Source: an uncultured Lachnospiraceae bacterium
GTDB taxonomy: Bacteria > Bacillota > Clostridia > Lachnospirales > Lachnospiraceae
Assembly (NCBI GenBank): GCA_900546325.1
Contig: URCR01000001.1
Span: 62,001-126,000, forward strand
Reading direction: 5' to 3'
DNA: 64,000 bases
Positions 41,877 through 49,751 of this stretch are shown here, one piece after another. Under the pieces are notes generated by a model, which saw only the letters and a list, made by a program, of their open reading frames with translations, was not told the DNA's origin and did no database searches. Positions within the stretch are counted from its first letter, which is position 1; each line of letters opens with the position of its first letter. The translations under genes were made by a program, and so were the position numbers.

Positions 41877-43004
41877 TCACGCGGACAAATTTTTCCGCTT
41901 CTTCGGCTTTTCCACTACGATCAGCGGAACTGTCATCTCTTCTTTTGTCATCCCTGCATGCACTCCGATGATTGCCTCTTTCTCCTCATCTGTATCAAAC
42001 AGATTGAGTTCTCCGACTGCGACAGCAAAGTAATCACCGATCGCCTCCTGAAATCTCGGATGATACGCTCCTTCCCCAAATAGCTGACTCCCTGTGATCT
42101 CTTTCCTGGAAAATAGCAGGAACTCTTGTCCGAAATGTTTCTTGAAAATCTCAAGAAACTCTTCTTCCATCCCTTCCTTCAAATGAAAGGAAAGCGCCCG
42201 CGGTTCCACTGCCGGAAGACATTTCAGACAATCCATCAGCTCCGGATACGCTTCCATCGATACATTTCTTCCATCGATATGCCCGTGATCTGCCGTCACA
42301 AGCAGAAGCGTATCAGAAAGCTCTGCACTTAACCGTTCCAGTTCACGGTCGATCTTCTCCAGCCATTCTCCGGCTTCCCTGCAAGTGCAGCCCCCTTCGT
42401 GCATCACATGATCCGGCTCAGGCCAGTATGCATACAGATAATTCTTTTCATCTCTTTCGCATAAAGTCTTCACACCGCTGATCAGTTCCTCAAAGGTATC
42501 TATATGGTAATCCCCAAACGGTGACACTTCATACGCCTTCGCCTCACAGACATGCATGATCTGACTTCCCACTTTTTCATACGGCATCAGCCTCGAAGCC
42601 AGCAATTCTCCTTCAATCACTTTACCGCTCCCGGTTGTATTTAGAAATACGTTGACCTTATCCTGGATCTCCGGAAAATACATACTCCATCCAAGCCATC
42701 CATGCTCTGCCGGCGCAAGTCCACTCTCCAGTGTTGTTGTGGCGGCAACCGTCGTTGGCGGAAATACACTGGAGATCTCTCTTTGAAAATGTCTGCGAAG
42801 GAAACTGTCCTTTGTAAGGAATCTCTCAAGAACACTGACGCCCATCCCATCCAGCACAAGAAGCACCACATGTCTGTAATCCTTTTTCAGAATGTCATCC
42901 ACTGCCGGAAGGGTACGATAGCGATACGGCGCACCATAACTGTTCAGAATCGAATTGACTAGATTTAAAATACTGTTTTGATAGTCTGGCTTTTGTACCT
43001 GCAT
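41877..43004 (-). CDS. Alkaline phosphatase superfamily hydrolase (nucleotide pyrophosphatase/phosphodiesterase-like)
   Basis: The protein has 375 residues. The metal site begins with LLVLDGMGVSVLERF, the nucleophile Thr is in VFPPTTVAATTTLESGLAPAEHGWLGW, and later ligands are in WPEPDHVMHEGG and LVTADHGHIDG. This is the NPP-like branch, which cleaves phosphodiester, phosphonate or phosphate-monoester bonds. It starts 3 bases after the stop of a DAHP synthase gene with a poor ribosome site, and is the last gene of the aromatic operon. Whether it has a role in aromatic synthesis is unclear. Confidence 0.9.
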   Translation of the reverse strand: MQVQKPDYQNSILNLVNSILNSYGAPYRYRTLPAVDDILKKDYRHVVLLVLDGMGVSVLERFLTKDSFLRRHFQREISSVFPPTTVAATTTLESGLAPAEHGWLGWSMYFPEIQDKVNVFLNTTGSGKVIEGELLASRLMPYEKVGSQIMHVCEAKAYEVSPFGDYHIDTFEELISGVKTLCERDEKNYLYAYWPEPDHVMHEGGCTCREAGEWLEKIDRELERLSAELSDTLLLVTADHGHIDGRNVSMEAYPELMDCLKCLPAVEPRALSFHLKEGMEEEFLEIFKKHFGQEFLLFSRKEITGSQLFGEGAYHPRFQEAIGDYFAVAVGELNLFDTDEEKEAIIGVHAGMTKEEMTVPLIVVEKPKKRKNLSA

Positions 43005-43006
43005 AG

Positions 43007-44023
43007 TTACATCTCTCTTCCCACTACCTGCGCGATCATTCTTCCTTTTTCAATAACCTGCTGAAATCTCTCCGGTTTTAATGACTGTGCTCCGTCGCTC
43101 CATGCCGCCTCCGGATTGTTATGCACTTCAACGATCAGACCGTCTGCTCCCGCCGCAATCGCCGCAAGGCTCATAGACTCGATCCACTTCCAGTTTCCGG
43201 TTGCATGAGACGGATCGATGATGATCGGCAGATGCGTCTTCTCTTTGATGATCGGCACCACACTGAGATCCAATGTATTTCTCGTATATTTTTCAAATGT
43301 ACGGATTCCCCGCTCGCAGAGAATGACATTTTCATTTCCACCGGCCATAATATATTCTGCGGACATGATCCACTCTTCAATCGTATTGGAAAGTCCTCGT
43401 TTTAACAAGATCGGCTTGTTGATCTTTCCGACCGCTTTCAGAAGTGAAAAGTTCTGCATATTTCTCGCCCCGATCTGGATCAGATCCACATGCTCCACAA
43501 ACTCTTCAATATGTTCTGCATCCATCAGTTCACTGACGATCGGAAGTCCTGTCTGTCTTCTCGCTTCCGCCATATCTTCAATTCCCTGTGTCTCCAGTCC
43601 CTGAAATGCATACGGAGATGTACGCGGTTTGTATGCTCCGCCTCTCAGCATGTCTGCTCCGGCCGCCTTGACATCCTTTGCGATCTCGCAGATCTGTTCT
43701 CTGCTCTCCACCGAACAAGGGCCTCCGATGACAACGATCTTCTCCTGACCGCCGATCTTCACTCCTGCCACATCTACAACCGTGTCTTCCGGGTGGAACA
43801 TCCGGTTTGCCTTCTTATAAGGTGCTGCAATTCTTGTCACCCCGGAGACAAGTGGATTTGCCTGAATGATCTTCTCATCCAGACTCGTCGTATCTCCGAT
43901 CAGCCCTAAAATATGATAGTCCGTTCCCTGGGAATCATTGACCTGAAATCCTCTCTCCTCAAATGCATGGACCAGTTTTTTCACTTCCTCCTCGGGAATC
44001 CCTTTTTTCACTGTAATGATCAT
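43007..44023 (-). CDS. aroF: DAHP synthase, beta type (copy 1)
   Basis: The enzyme has 338 residues and joins phosphoenolpyruvate with erythrose 4-phosphate, the first step to chorismate. The N-terminal 80 residues are the ferredoxin-like regulatory domain found in Thermotoga-type enzymes, which binds Phe or Tyr. The TIM barrel has IGGPCSVES, GAYKPRTSPYAFQG, ILLKRG, NVILCERGIRTFEKYTRNTLDLS and IIDPSHATG. GGAGGAG precedes the ATG. It is a tandem paralogue of the gene at 44079-45095: the barrels are very alike, the regulatory domains and their substitutions diverge more. Confidence 0.95.
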   Translation of the reverse strand: MIITVKKGIPEEEVKKLVHAFEERGFQVNDSQGTDYHILGLIGDTTSLDEKIIQANPLVSGVTRIAAPYKKANRMFHPEDTVVDVAGVKIGGQEKIVVIGGPCSVESREQICEIAKDVKAAGADMLRGGAYKPRTSPYAFQGLETQGIEDMAEARRQTGLPIVSELMDAEHIEEFVEHVDLIQIGARNMQNFSLLKAVGKINKPILLKRGLSNTIEEWIMSAEYIMAGGNENVILCERGIRTFEKYTRNTLDLSVVPIIKEKTHLPIIIDPSHATGNWKWIESMSLAAIAAGADGLIVEVHNNPEAAWSDGAQSLKPERFQQVIEKGRMIAQVVGREM

Positions 44024-44078
44024 AATTTTTCTCCTCCTGTCTAACCTCTGTCTCTCCGGTCTGTTTCTGTTTTCTTCC

Positions 44079-45095
44079 TTAAATGTCTCTTCCGATTACC
44101 TGTGCGATGACTCTTCCTTTCTCAATCATCGTTCTGAATTTTTCAGGCTTCAGCGACTGTGCCCCGTCACTCCATGCCTTCTCCGGATTATTATGTACTT
44201 CCACGATCAGGCCATCTGCCCCTGCTGCGATTGCCGCAAGGCTCATGGATTCTACAAGATCCCAGTCCCCCGTTGCATGGGACGGATCAATGATGATCGG
44301 CAGGTGGCTTTTCTTCTTTACGATCGGAACGACACTGAGATCCAGTGTATTTCTCGTATAACGCTCAAACGTGCGGATTCCCCGCTCGCAGAGAATGACA
44401 TTCTCATTTCCGCCGGACATAATATATTCCGCCGACATCAGCCATTCCTCGATCGTATTCGAAAGCCCTCTTTTTAATAAAATCGGCTTGTTTATCTTGC
44501 CCAGCGCTTTCAGCAGATCAAAATTCTGCATATTTCTGGCTCCGACCTGGATCAGATCCACATATTCTACAAATTCATCAATCTTATCCGCGCTCATGAT
44601 CTCAGACACGATCGGCAGTCCCGTCCGCTTTCTTGCTTCCACCATATCTAAGATTCCTTCCGTTCCAAGCCCCTGGAATGCATATGGGGATGTTCTCGGC
44701 TTATATGCACCGCCTCTTAACATACATCCTCCGGCCTGCTTTACTTCTTCTGCGATCTCGCAGATCTGTTCCTTCCCTTCGACGGAACACGGTCCGCCGA
44801 TGACAACGACATTTTCTTTTCCTCCGACTTTGATTCCCGCCACATCGATCACACTGTCCTCCGGATGAAATAACCTGTTGACCTTCTTATATGGCGCCGC
44901 GATCCTTGTCACATCTTCAATCCACGGATTGGCGCGTACCATCTTCTCATCTACGACTGTCGTATCTCCGACGATGCCAAAAACATTATAATTTGCTCCC
45001 AGAATCGTGTTGACCTCCAGTCCTTTCTCCTCAAATCCTTCTACGATTTTCTCCACCTCATTCTGGGGAGCTCCTTTTTTACATGTAATAATCAT
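44079..45095 (-). CDS. aroF: DAHP synthase, beta type (copy 2)
   Basis: The enzyme has 338 residues. It has the same architecture and motifs as copy 1 (IGGPCSVEG, GAYKPRTSPYAFQG, ILLKRG, NVILCERGIRTFERYTRNTLDLS, IIDPSHATG). Its N-terminal regulatory domain differs at many sites (for example GANYNVFGIVGDTTVVDEKMV against GTDYHILGLIGDTTSLDEKII). Two enzymes with separate feedback inhibition, one by Phe and one by Tyr, are common in bacteria; that these two are split this way is inference. The gene lies between aroQ and copy 1 with gaps of about 60 bases. Confidence 0.95.
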   Translation of the reverse strand: MIITCKKGAPQNEVEKIVEGFEEKGLEVNTILGANYNVFGIVGDTTVVDEKMVRANPWIEDVTRIAAPYKKVNRLFHPEDSVIDVAGIKVGGKENVVVIGGPCSVEGKEQICEIAEEVKQAGGCMLRGGAYKPRTSPYAFQGLGTEGILDMVEARKRTGLPIVSEIMSADKIDEFVEYVDLIQVGARNMQNFDLLKALGKINKPILLKRGLSNTIEEWLMSAEYIMSGGNENVILCERGIRTFERYTRNTLDLSVVPIVKKKSHLPIIIDPSHATGDWDLVESMSLAAIAAGADGLIVEVHNNPEKAWSDGAQSLKPEKFRTMIEKGRVIAQVIGRDI

Positions 45096-45157
45096 TTTCT
45101 TCTTCCCTCATCTTCTAAAATATCTTCTTATCGTCCGTCTCTTGCTCTGCAGACTGC

Positions 45158-45595
45158 TCAATGCTCCAGCTTCTCTTTCAGCGCTTCTATCGCCATCCGG
45201 TAACCTGCGATTCCCTGCCCGGTAATTGTGCAAAAGCACGCCTGTCCTGCATAGGAAATCTGCCGGAAGGATTCTCTTTCTTCTACTTTGGAAGTATGCA
45301 CTTCCACGCAAGGAATCTGTACTGCTTTGAGTGCATCTAAAATGGCAATGCTTGTGTGAGTGTATGCCGCCGGATTGATAACAATTCCATCGACTTTCCC
45401 GTACGCCTGCTGGATTTTATCGACAATTGCACCTTCATGATTGCTCTGGAAACACTCGATTTCGATCCCATATGCTTCCCCGCTTTTCTTACAGAGGTCT
45501 AAGAGCGCCTCGTAATTCTCTTTCCCGTAAATTCCAGGTTCACGGATTCCAAGCATGTTAATGTTTGGTCCGTTAATGATTAAAAACTTCATCAT
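45158..45595 (-). CDS. aroQ: Type II 3-dehydroquinate dehydratase
   Basis: The enzyme has 145 residues and turns 3-dehydroquinate into 3-dehydroshikimate, the third step of the shikimate pathway. Signature regions are IINGPNINMLGIREPGIYG with the active-site Arg and Tyr, QSNHEGAIVDKI, INPAAYTHTSIAILDAL, and HTSKVEERESFRQIS with the catalytic His region VEVHTSK. AAGGAGGG lies just before the double ATG. It overlaps the aroEK gene by 23 bases. Confidence 0.96.
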   Translation of the reverse strand: MMKFLIINGPNINMLGIREPGIYGKENYEALLDLCKKSGEAYGIEIECFQSNHEGAIVDKIQQAYGKVDGIVINPAAYTHTSIAILDALKAVQIPCVEVHTSKVEERESFRQISYAGQACFCTITGQGIAGYRMAIEALKEKLEH

Positions 45596-46820
45596 ATCCC
45601 TCCTTCACTTTCTGCACAGCCTGCTTAAATACGGTATTATTCTCAATTTCTATATCACTGTATTTCTGATAAAGCGGCATCCGTTCTCTCTCCATCTGCT
45701 TTAATCTTTCCCTGCTCGTGCTGAGAGGTCTGTCCCCTCCGACAGCCAGCGCATTCAGATTTCTCCTGATATGGAAAACAACCCCATTCTGCCGGAGCAT
45801 TTCCATATTTCTCCGATCCTTGACGATCCCGCCTCCGCAGGAAATGACCTGACCATGCTCTTTCGCAAACCGACCGCAGACCGCATGCTCGATTTCCCGA
45901 AACCGCTTTTCCCCGTGCTTCTCAAAAATCTCGGGGATTGTCATCTGCGCTTCCTTTTCAATTTCCTCATCCAAATCTACAAATCTTTTTCCGATTTCCT
46001 TTGCAGCCTTTTTGCCGATCGTCGATTTTCCGCATCCCGGCATCCCGATCAAAACAAGATTCATCATATCCTTTTCCATCTCCGCCACAATCTGATGGAT
46101 CTCACTGTCCGCAATCTCCGTATCCAGGAAAAACTCTACCGCATATTTTGCCTGTGCCACCAGCATTTCCAGCCCGTTGACTGACAAAAGCCCAAGTTCC
46201 TCGGCCTGCTGGCAGATTTTTGTCTTCAGCGGATTGTAGATGACATCGACCACTGCCTCTGCATTCGGAAACCTCCGAAGATCGACCAGGCACTGCTCAT
46301 TTTGCGGGTACATCCCGACACTGGTCGCATTGACAAACACCTGGATCTCCTGATACTGTTCCAGATTTTCGTAGGAAATCACCGGAGCTGTTTTATTTCT
46401 CCCGGCAATGTAGATCTTTTCCGCTCCCATGTCACGAAGAACAGCTTCCGCCGTCTTACTTGTCCCCCCGGTGCCGAGAATACAGCAGACTTTTCCACAA
46501 ATCTCAACTCCATTGTGCTGCATCATCTGTTTCAGCCCTGCAAAATCGGTGTTCGTCGCATACAGCTTTCCATCCCGGTTGACAATCGTGTTGACCGCAT
46601 GGATCGCACTTGCTTTCTCATCAATCACATCGCAGTACTGCATCACCAATTCCTTGTAGGGAATCGTGACATTGACCGCGTCAAACTCTTTCTTTCTGAA
46701 AAATTCATGAAATTCCTCTTCCGTCAGAGGAATCAGATCATAGGTATAATCTGCAAGTTTCTCGTGAATCGGTTTTGAAAAACTATGTCCAAGTTTTCCC
46801 CCGACAAGTCCTGCCCGCAT
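45573..46820 (-). CDS. aroE/aroK: Shikimate dehydrogenase-shikimate kinase fusion
   Basis: The protein has 415 residues. Residues 1-250 are AroE: substrate site GHSFSKPIHEKL, catalytic Lys in VNVTIPYKE, TNTDFAG, NADP loop ILGTGGTSKTAEAV and DVIYNPLKT. Residues 250-415 are AroK: P-loop IGMPGCGKSTIG, shikimate-binding DLDEEIE and SCGGGIV, lid RPLS and adenine-site R-x-P-x-Y (RERMPLYQKYSD). The two enzymes catalyse consecutive steps, so the fusion channels 3-dehydroshikimate to shikimate 3-phosphate. GGAGGAGAC lies before the ATG. Separate proteins are usual in bacteria; this fusion is known in Clostridia relatives. Confidence 0.95.
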   Translation of the reverse strand: MRAGLVGGKLGHSFSKPIHEKLADYTYDLIPLTEEEFHEFFRKKEFDAVNVTIPYKELVMQYCDVIDEKASAIHAVNTIVNRDGKLYATNTDFAGLKQMMQHNGVEICGKVCCILGTGGTSKTAEAVLRDMGAEKIYIAGRNKTAPVISYENLEQYQEIQVFVNATSVGMYPQNEQCLVDLRRFPNAEAVVDVIYNPLKTKICQQAEELGLLSVNGLEMLVAQAKYAVEFFLDTEIADSEIHQIVAEMEKDMMNLVLIGMPGCGKSTIGKKAAKEIGKRFVDLDEEIEKEAQMTIPEIFEKHGEKRFREIEHAVCGRFAKEHGQVISCGGGIVKDRRNMEMLRQNGVVFHIRRNLNALAVGGDRPLSTSRERLKQMERERMPLYQKYSDIEIENNTVFKQAVQKVKEGYDEVFNH

Positions 46821-46839
46821 CCTGTCTCCTCCTGCAATT

Positions 46840-47838
46840 CTAACAAAATTTCCTCATATCCTCTATCTTCATATCAATCAGTTGTGCCTTCCCCGGTTCA
46901 CAAACCTGCACGATCGTGATCTCATCTCCGCTTGCCTTCTTATCTTTCCTGATAAACGCAATCACTTCATCGATCTGATAAGGAACCTCAAGCGGAATCT
47001 CCATTTTCTTCAAAATCTTTTCCAACCGCTCTTTTAACTGCTCATTCTCCAAAATTTTCATCATGCCCATCGCCACACATTCTCCATGATAATAGTCATG
47101 CAGATGGTAGATGCTCTCGATCGCATGTCCGATCGTGTGCCCAAAGTTCAATATTTTCCGGAGATGCTGCTCCTTCTCATCTTCCTCCACAACATGCTTT
47201 TTCACGATCAGTGAGCGGGTAATGATTTCTTCCAGCGCCTGGTCGATGTCTTCTTCCTCAAACAGCCGGAAAATCTCCGGATCCGCAATCATTCCTGCCT
47301 TAACCGCCTCCACAAGCCCGTTATAATAATGGCGTTTCGGAAGTGTCCGCAGTGTATTCAGGTCAATCAGTACCGTCTCCGGATGATAAAATGTGCCGAT
47401 CACATTTTTGACTTCCCCGAGATTCACTGCAACCTTGCCTCCGATACTGGAATCAATCTGCGACAAAGTCGTTGTGGGAATCGAAGCAAACTTCATGCCC
47501 CGCTTAAAAGTTGCCGCCACAAATCCTCCGAGGTCTCCGATCACACCTCCTCCAAGCGCAAGAATCCTGTCCTTTCTTGAGAAATCCAACTGCAAAAGTT
47601 TCTCACAGATCTGCTGATAGACCGGAAAGCTTTTCGCTCCCTCACCATGTCTGCACACATGCAGATATCCCTGCGGGCACTGCTTCAGCACCTGTCTGTG
47701 ATATTCCTCTGGTACCCCGTCATCTGTAATGATCATCACCTTACAGTTTAAATCGATATAATCTGCCAGATGCAACATCGAATCTCTTTCTATGATAATA
47801 CGGCTTTTCTGTTCCGCCAGATTTACTGCTAACTCCAT
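46840..47838 (-). CDS. aroB: 3-Dehydroquinate synthase
   Basis: The enzyme has 332 residues and closes DAHP to 3-dehydroquinate using NAD and a metal. Motifs are LALGGGVIGDLGGFVAATFKRG, IPTTTLSQIDSSIGGKVAVNLGEVKNVIGTFYHP, and metal ligands in LNFGHTIGHAIES and YHGECVAMGM. It is the first gene of the operon, with GGAAGGAGAG before the ATG and the leader attenuator upstream. The C-terminus (residues 290-332) is slightly short compared with the roughly 360-residue family norm. Confidence 0.95.
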   Translation of the reverse strand: MELAVNLAEQKSRIIIERDSMLHLADYIDLNCKVMIITDDGVPEEYHRQVLKQCPQGYLHVCRHGEGAKSFPVYQQICEKLLQLDFSRKDRILALGGGVIGDLGGFVAATFKRGMKFASIPTTTLSQIDSSIGGKVAVNLGEVKNVIGTFYHPETVLIDLNTLRTLPKRHYYNGLVEAVKAGMIADPEIFRLFEEEDIDQALEEIITRSLIVKKHVVEEDEKEQHLRKILNFGHTIGHAIESIYHLHDYYHGECVAMGMMKILENEQLKERLEKILKKMEIPLEVPYQIDEVIAFIRKDKKASGDEITIVQVCEPGKAQLIDMKIEDMRKFC

Positions 47839-47871
47839 CTGTACTCTCCTTCCGCTTTTCCTATTTAAAGT

Positions 47872-47956
47872 AAAAAAGTATCTGCCTATTCTTATAAAAT
47901 AAGTTCTTCACGCACCCAAAAGAAACAACTCGAATGTTCAGGGTTGAAAGATACTT
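47872..47956 (-). terminator. Leader attenuator terminator of the aro operon
   Basis: On the minus strand AAGTATCT (47949-47956) pairs with AGATACTT (47876-47883), followed by a run of six T (47872-47877). The loop of about 65 bases has inner hairpins (CTTAT/ATAAG). The 5' arm begins within the stop codon of the leader peptide. A second copy of the 5' arm, AGTATCTG (47975-47982), lies inside the leader peptide codons and can pair with the same 3' arm, giving competing structures. Confidence 0.65.
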
Positions 47957-47999
47957 ATCTATAAAAATAAAAGACAGATACTAAATAGTTCATTCTCAT
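47955..47999 (-). CDS. Phe/Tyr-rich leader peptide of the aro operon
   Basis: A 14-codon ORF reads MRMNYLVSVFYFYR, with Phe-Tyr-Phe-Tyr immediately before the last Arg and TAA. GGAG lies 9 bases before its ATG and a good promoter 24-52 bases upstream. The pattern matches pheA/pheS-type leader peptides: when charged tRNA-Phe or tRNA-Tyr is scarce, the ribosome stalls on these codons and covers the 5' arm of the terminator that starts at the stop codon. Confidence 0.7.
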   Translation of the reverse strand: MRMNYLVSVFYFYR

Positions 48000-48022
48000 T
48001 ATTAATCACTCCAAGTAGTTTG

Positions 48023-48051
48023 ATTTTATTACTTTTTCAATGAGAACGCAA
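48023..48051 (-). promoter_or_regulatory. Promoter of the aro operon leader
   Basis: TTGCGT (48046-48051) and TAAAAT (48023-48028) are spaced by 17 bases on the minus strand. The transcript would start near 48016, a few bases before the ribosome site of the leader peptide. Confidence 0.7.
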
Positions 48052-48094
48052 GTATATTATGAAATTTTTCTAAAGTTTTTCGATAGGTTTTCGA

Positions 48095-49093
48095 TTACGG
48101 ATGACAGTTGCTGCACGGCGAATATCCCTGCCCGATCACATCTGCCCGGTTTCCGGTATAGATTTTTTTATTCTTCTCTTTCATCGACTTGACACCGGAG
48201 CAGGACTCTTTGTGGAATTTCCTGCTGCTTGTATTTAATATGTAAGTCTGCTCGCTTACAGAATCCGAACTTTCCTGATCCGCAGAATTTCCCGAAGCAG
48301 CATCTGCCTCCCCATCTGAATTTTCCAAAGCCGGCACCAGTTCTTCGGCCTCACGGCTCTCCCCGGTCTGATAGTCAATCTCCACTCCCGGCTGTACATT
48401 ATACACATATACATTAAAAGACAAGTCTGCTCCCTTATCTTCCACCGATTCCGCCTCCATCTGCACTCCCGATGCTACAAGGTTTTCCCCTTCAAATACC
48501 GGCGTCACGCGGTACATGACATGATTCCCGGTTTCTTTGATATAGTCTGCCACCATATTTTCAAATGGAAGCATTCCTTCTGTATTCATATATCTTGTCC
48601 CCGTGATCAGGTTCTCCTCATTGGCATTTTCGGCAGTCAGCTGATAACCGATCAAGTGACAGCGGTTATACAGATATTTTCCATCCACCGTGTCATACTT
48701 TACCGTATGCCATCCGGTCGGCTTGACCTGTCCGATATTGCCACGCTTCCCGGTCGGCATCAGTTCCTCCCCGATACTTGCCTCAGCGGTGCTGCACCGC
48801 CCAAGTTCATCCAGTGTCCCGTACGCTTCATATGCCTCCGGCTGCAGTTCTTCCTCTGTAAAATCCGGCTCATTGTTATCGATCACAACATACGGTTCCC
48901 CGTCATATTCCGGAATCGTCTCCATTGAAATGTCCGATTGCTGTGTACCCGACACCGGAACCGTCTCTTGTTTCTCATTTGCTGTTTTTGTGTATTCCTC
49001 TGTCTGGTCTGCTTTGCCTGCACATGCCGACATACTGAGTATTGAAAATGCAGTCACAATACTGATGAACAACTGTTTCATTTTATTTGCCAC
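48095..49093 (-). CDS. Secreted DNA/RNA non-specific nuclease lipoprotein
   Basis: The protein has 332 residues from a GTG start at 49093, which lies 9 bases after AAGGAGG. A lipoprotein signal (LFISIVTAFSILSMSACAG) is followed by a low-complexity linker. A NucA/EndA-type nuclease core follows, with NRCHLIGYQLTAENANEENLITGTRYMN: the DRGH-like catalytic motif reads NRCH, with the His kept. The C-terminus carries a cysteine module YILNTSSRKFHKESCSGVKSM...YSPCSNCHP, seen in several secreted Clostridia nucleases. It likely acts outside the cell on DNA for nutrient or competence purposes. It overlaps the preceding gene by 11 bases. Confidence 0.88.
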   Translation of the reverse strand: MANKMKQLFISIVTAFSILSMSACAGKADQTEEYTKTANEKQETVPVSGTQQSDISMETIPEYDGEPYVVIDNNEPDFTEEELQPEAYEAYGTLDELGRCSTAEASIGEELMPTGKRGNIGQVKPTGWHTVKYDTVDGKYLYNRCHLIGYQLTAENANEENLITGTRYMNTEGMLPFENMVADYIKETGNHVMYRVTPVFEGENLVASGVQMEAESVEDKGADLSFNVYVYNVQPGVEIDYQTGESREAEELVPALENSDGEADAASGNSADQESSDSVSEQTYILNTSSRKFHKESCSGVKSMKEKNKKIYTGNRADVIGQGYSPCSNCHP

Positions 49094-49514
49094 GAAAATA
49101 AACCTCCTTCGTAATCTTCTCATGGGAATGCCCCTGAAATTCTATTTGTTCCTTCAGAGTCCACTCTGAAAGATCCATCGTAAACCTGATATCTGCCGGA
49201 TATTTTCGGTTCCACCGATATAATACCACAGTCTGTATTTTATTTTCATATTCTTGAAGCGATACGTTTTCTACAAAGCAGTAATCATCTCTGCCCGCTT
49301 CCTGAAGAAACATTTCCGATACACAACTATCAATCTGATCCGTCTCAAATAATCTGGAAGAATATCCATTCATCCAAAGTTTTATTTTTCTGCCACTTTC
49401 CACTTCTTTGGACACCATTCGGATAATATCTTCTGTCACAGCCCGGTCACTGCTGACACGGCGGTTATTGAATAACATTCCATTGTTATCCCCCATACAT
49501 GCGATTACCTTCAA
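49083..49514 (-). CDS. Conserved hypothetical protein
   Basis: The protein has about 144 residues from a TTG start at 49514 (GGAAGGAAGTGG upstream). It begins KVIACMGDNNGMLFNNRRVSSDRAVTEDI and has no membrane segment. The DNNGMxFNxRRxSxDR opening is a recurrent pattern in a small Clostridia family, sometimes labelled ribonuclease Z by database transfer; I see no zinc-binding HxHxDH motif of that enzyme, so I do not accept the label. It is co-transcribed with the secreted nuclease. Confidence 0.75.
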   Translation of the reverse strand: MKVIACMGDNNGMLFNNRRVSSDRAVTEDIIRMVSKEVESGRKIKLWMNGYSSRLFETDQIDSCVSEMFLQEAGRDDYCFVENVSLQEYENKIQTVVLYRWNRKYPADIRFTMDLSEWTLKEQIEFQGHSHEKITKEVYFRGK

Positions 49515-49635
49515 TTTTTTCCACTTCCTTCCAAATAATGCACTTCGCACTCCACAGATAGATTTGTCTTGACTTTATGCATAATCACAACAAACTTTTA
49601 GGTAAAATGCACAAAATAATAACCTTTTTTTCTCA

Positions 49636-49664
49636 TTGAATATTATGTTTTCCTATATTATTAT
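49636..49664 (+). promoter_or_regulatory. Probable promoter of the ABC exporter gene
   Basis: TTGAAT (49636-49641) and TATTAT (49659-49664) are spaced by 17 bases, about 90 bases before the ATG at 49752. The leader contains an imperfect hairpin (GAATTGCT...AGCAAAATTC, about 49684-49713). Confidence 0.6.
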
Positions 49665-49751
49665 AAAAATAAGAAAAAAATTCTGAATTGCTTTATCTCG
49701 GAGCAAAATTCCCTGAATTTTTCATAAACACATAGAAAGGATCAAGAACAC

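Noticed and set aside
47839..48094. T-box riboswitch in the aro leader
   Set aside because: No AGGGTGG-type T-box sequence, specifier stem or antiterminator was found; the leader peptide explains the region better.
49083..49514. Assignment as ribonuclease Z
   Set aside because: No HxHxDH metal-binding motif or metallo-beta-lactamase fold pattern is present, and the protein is too short.
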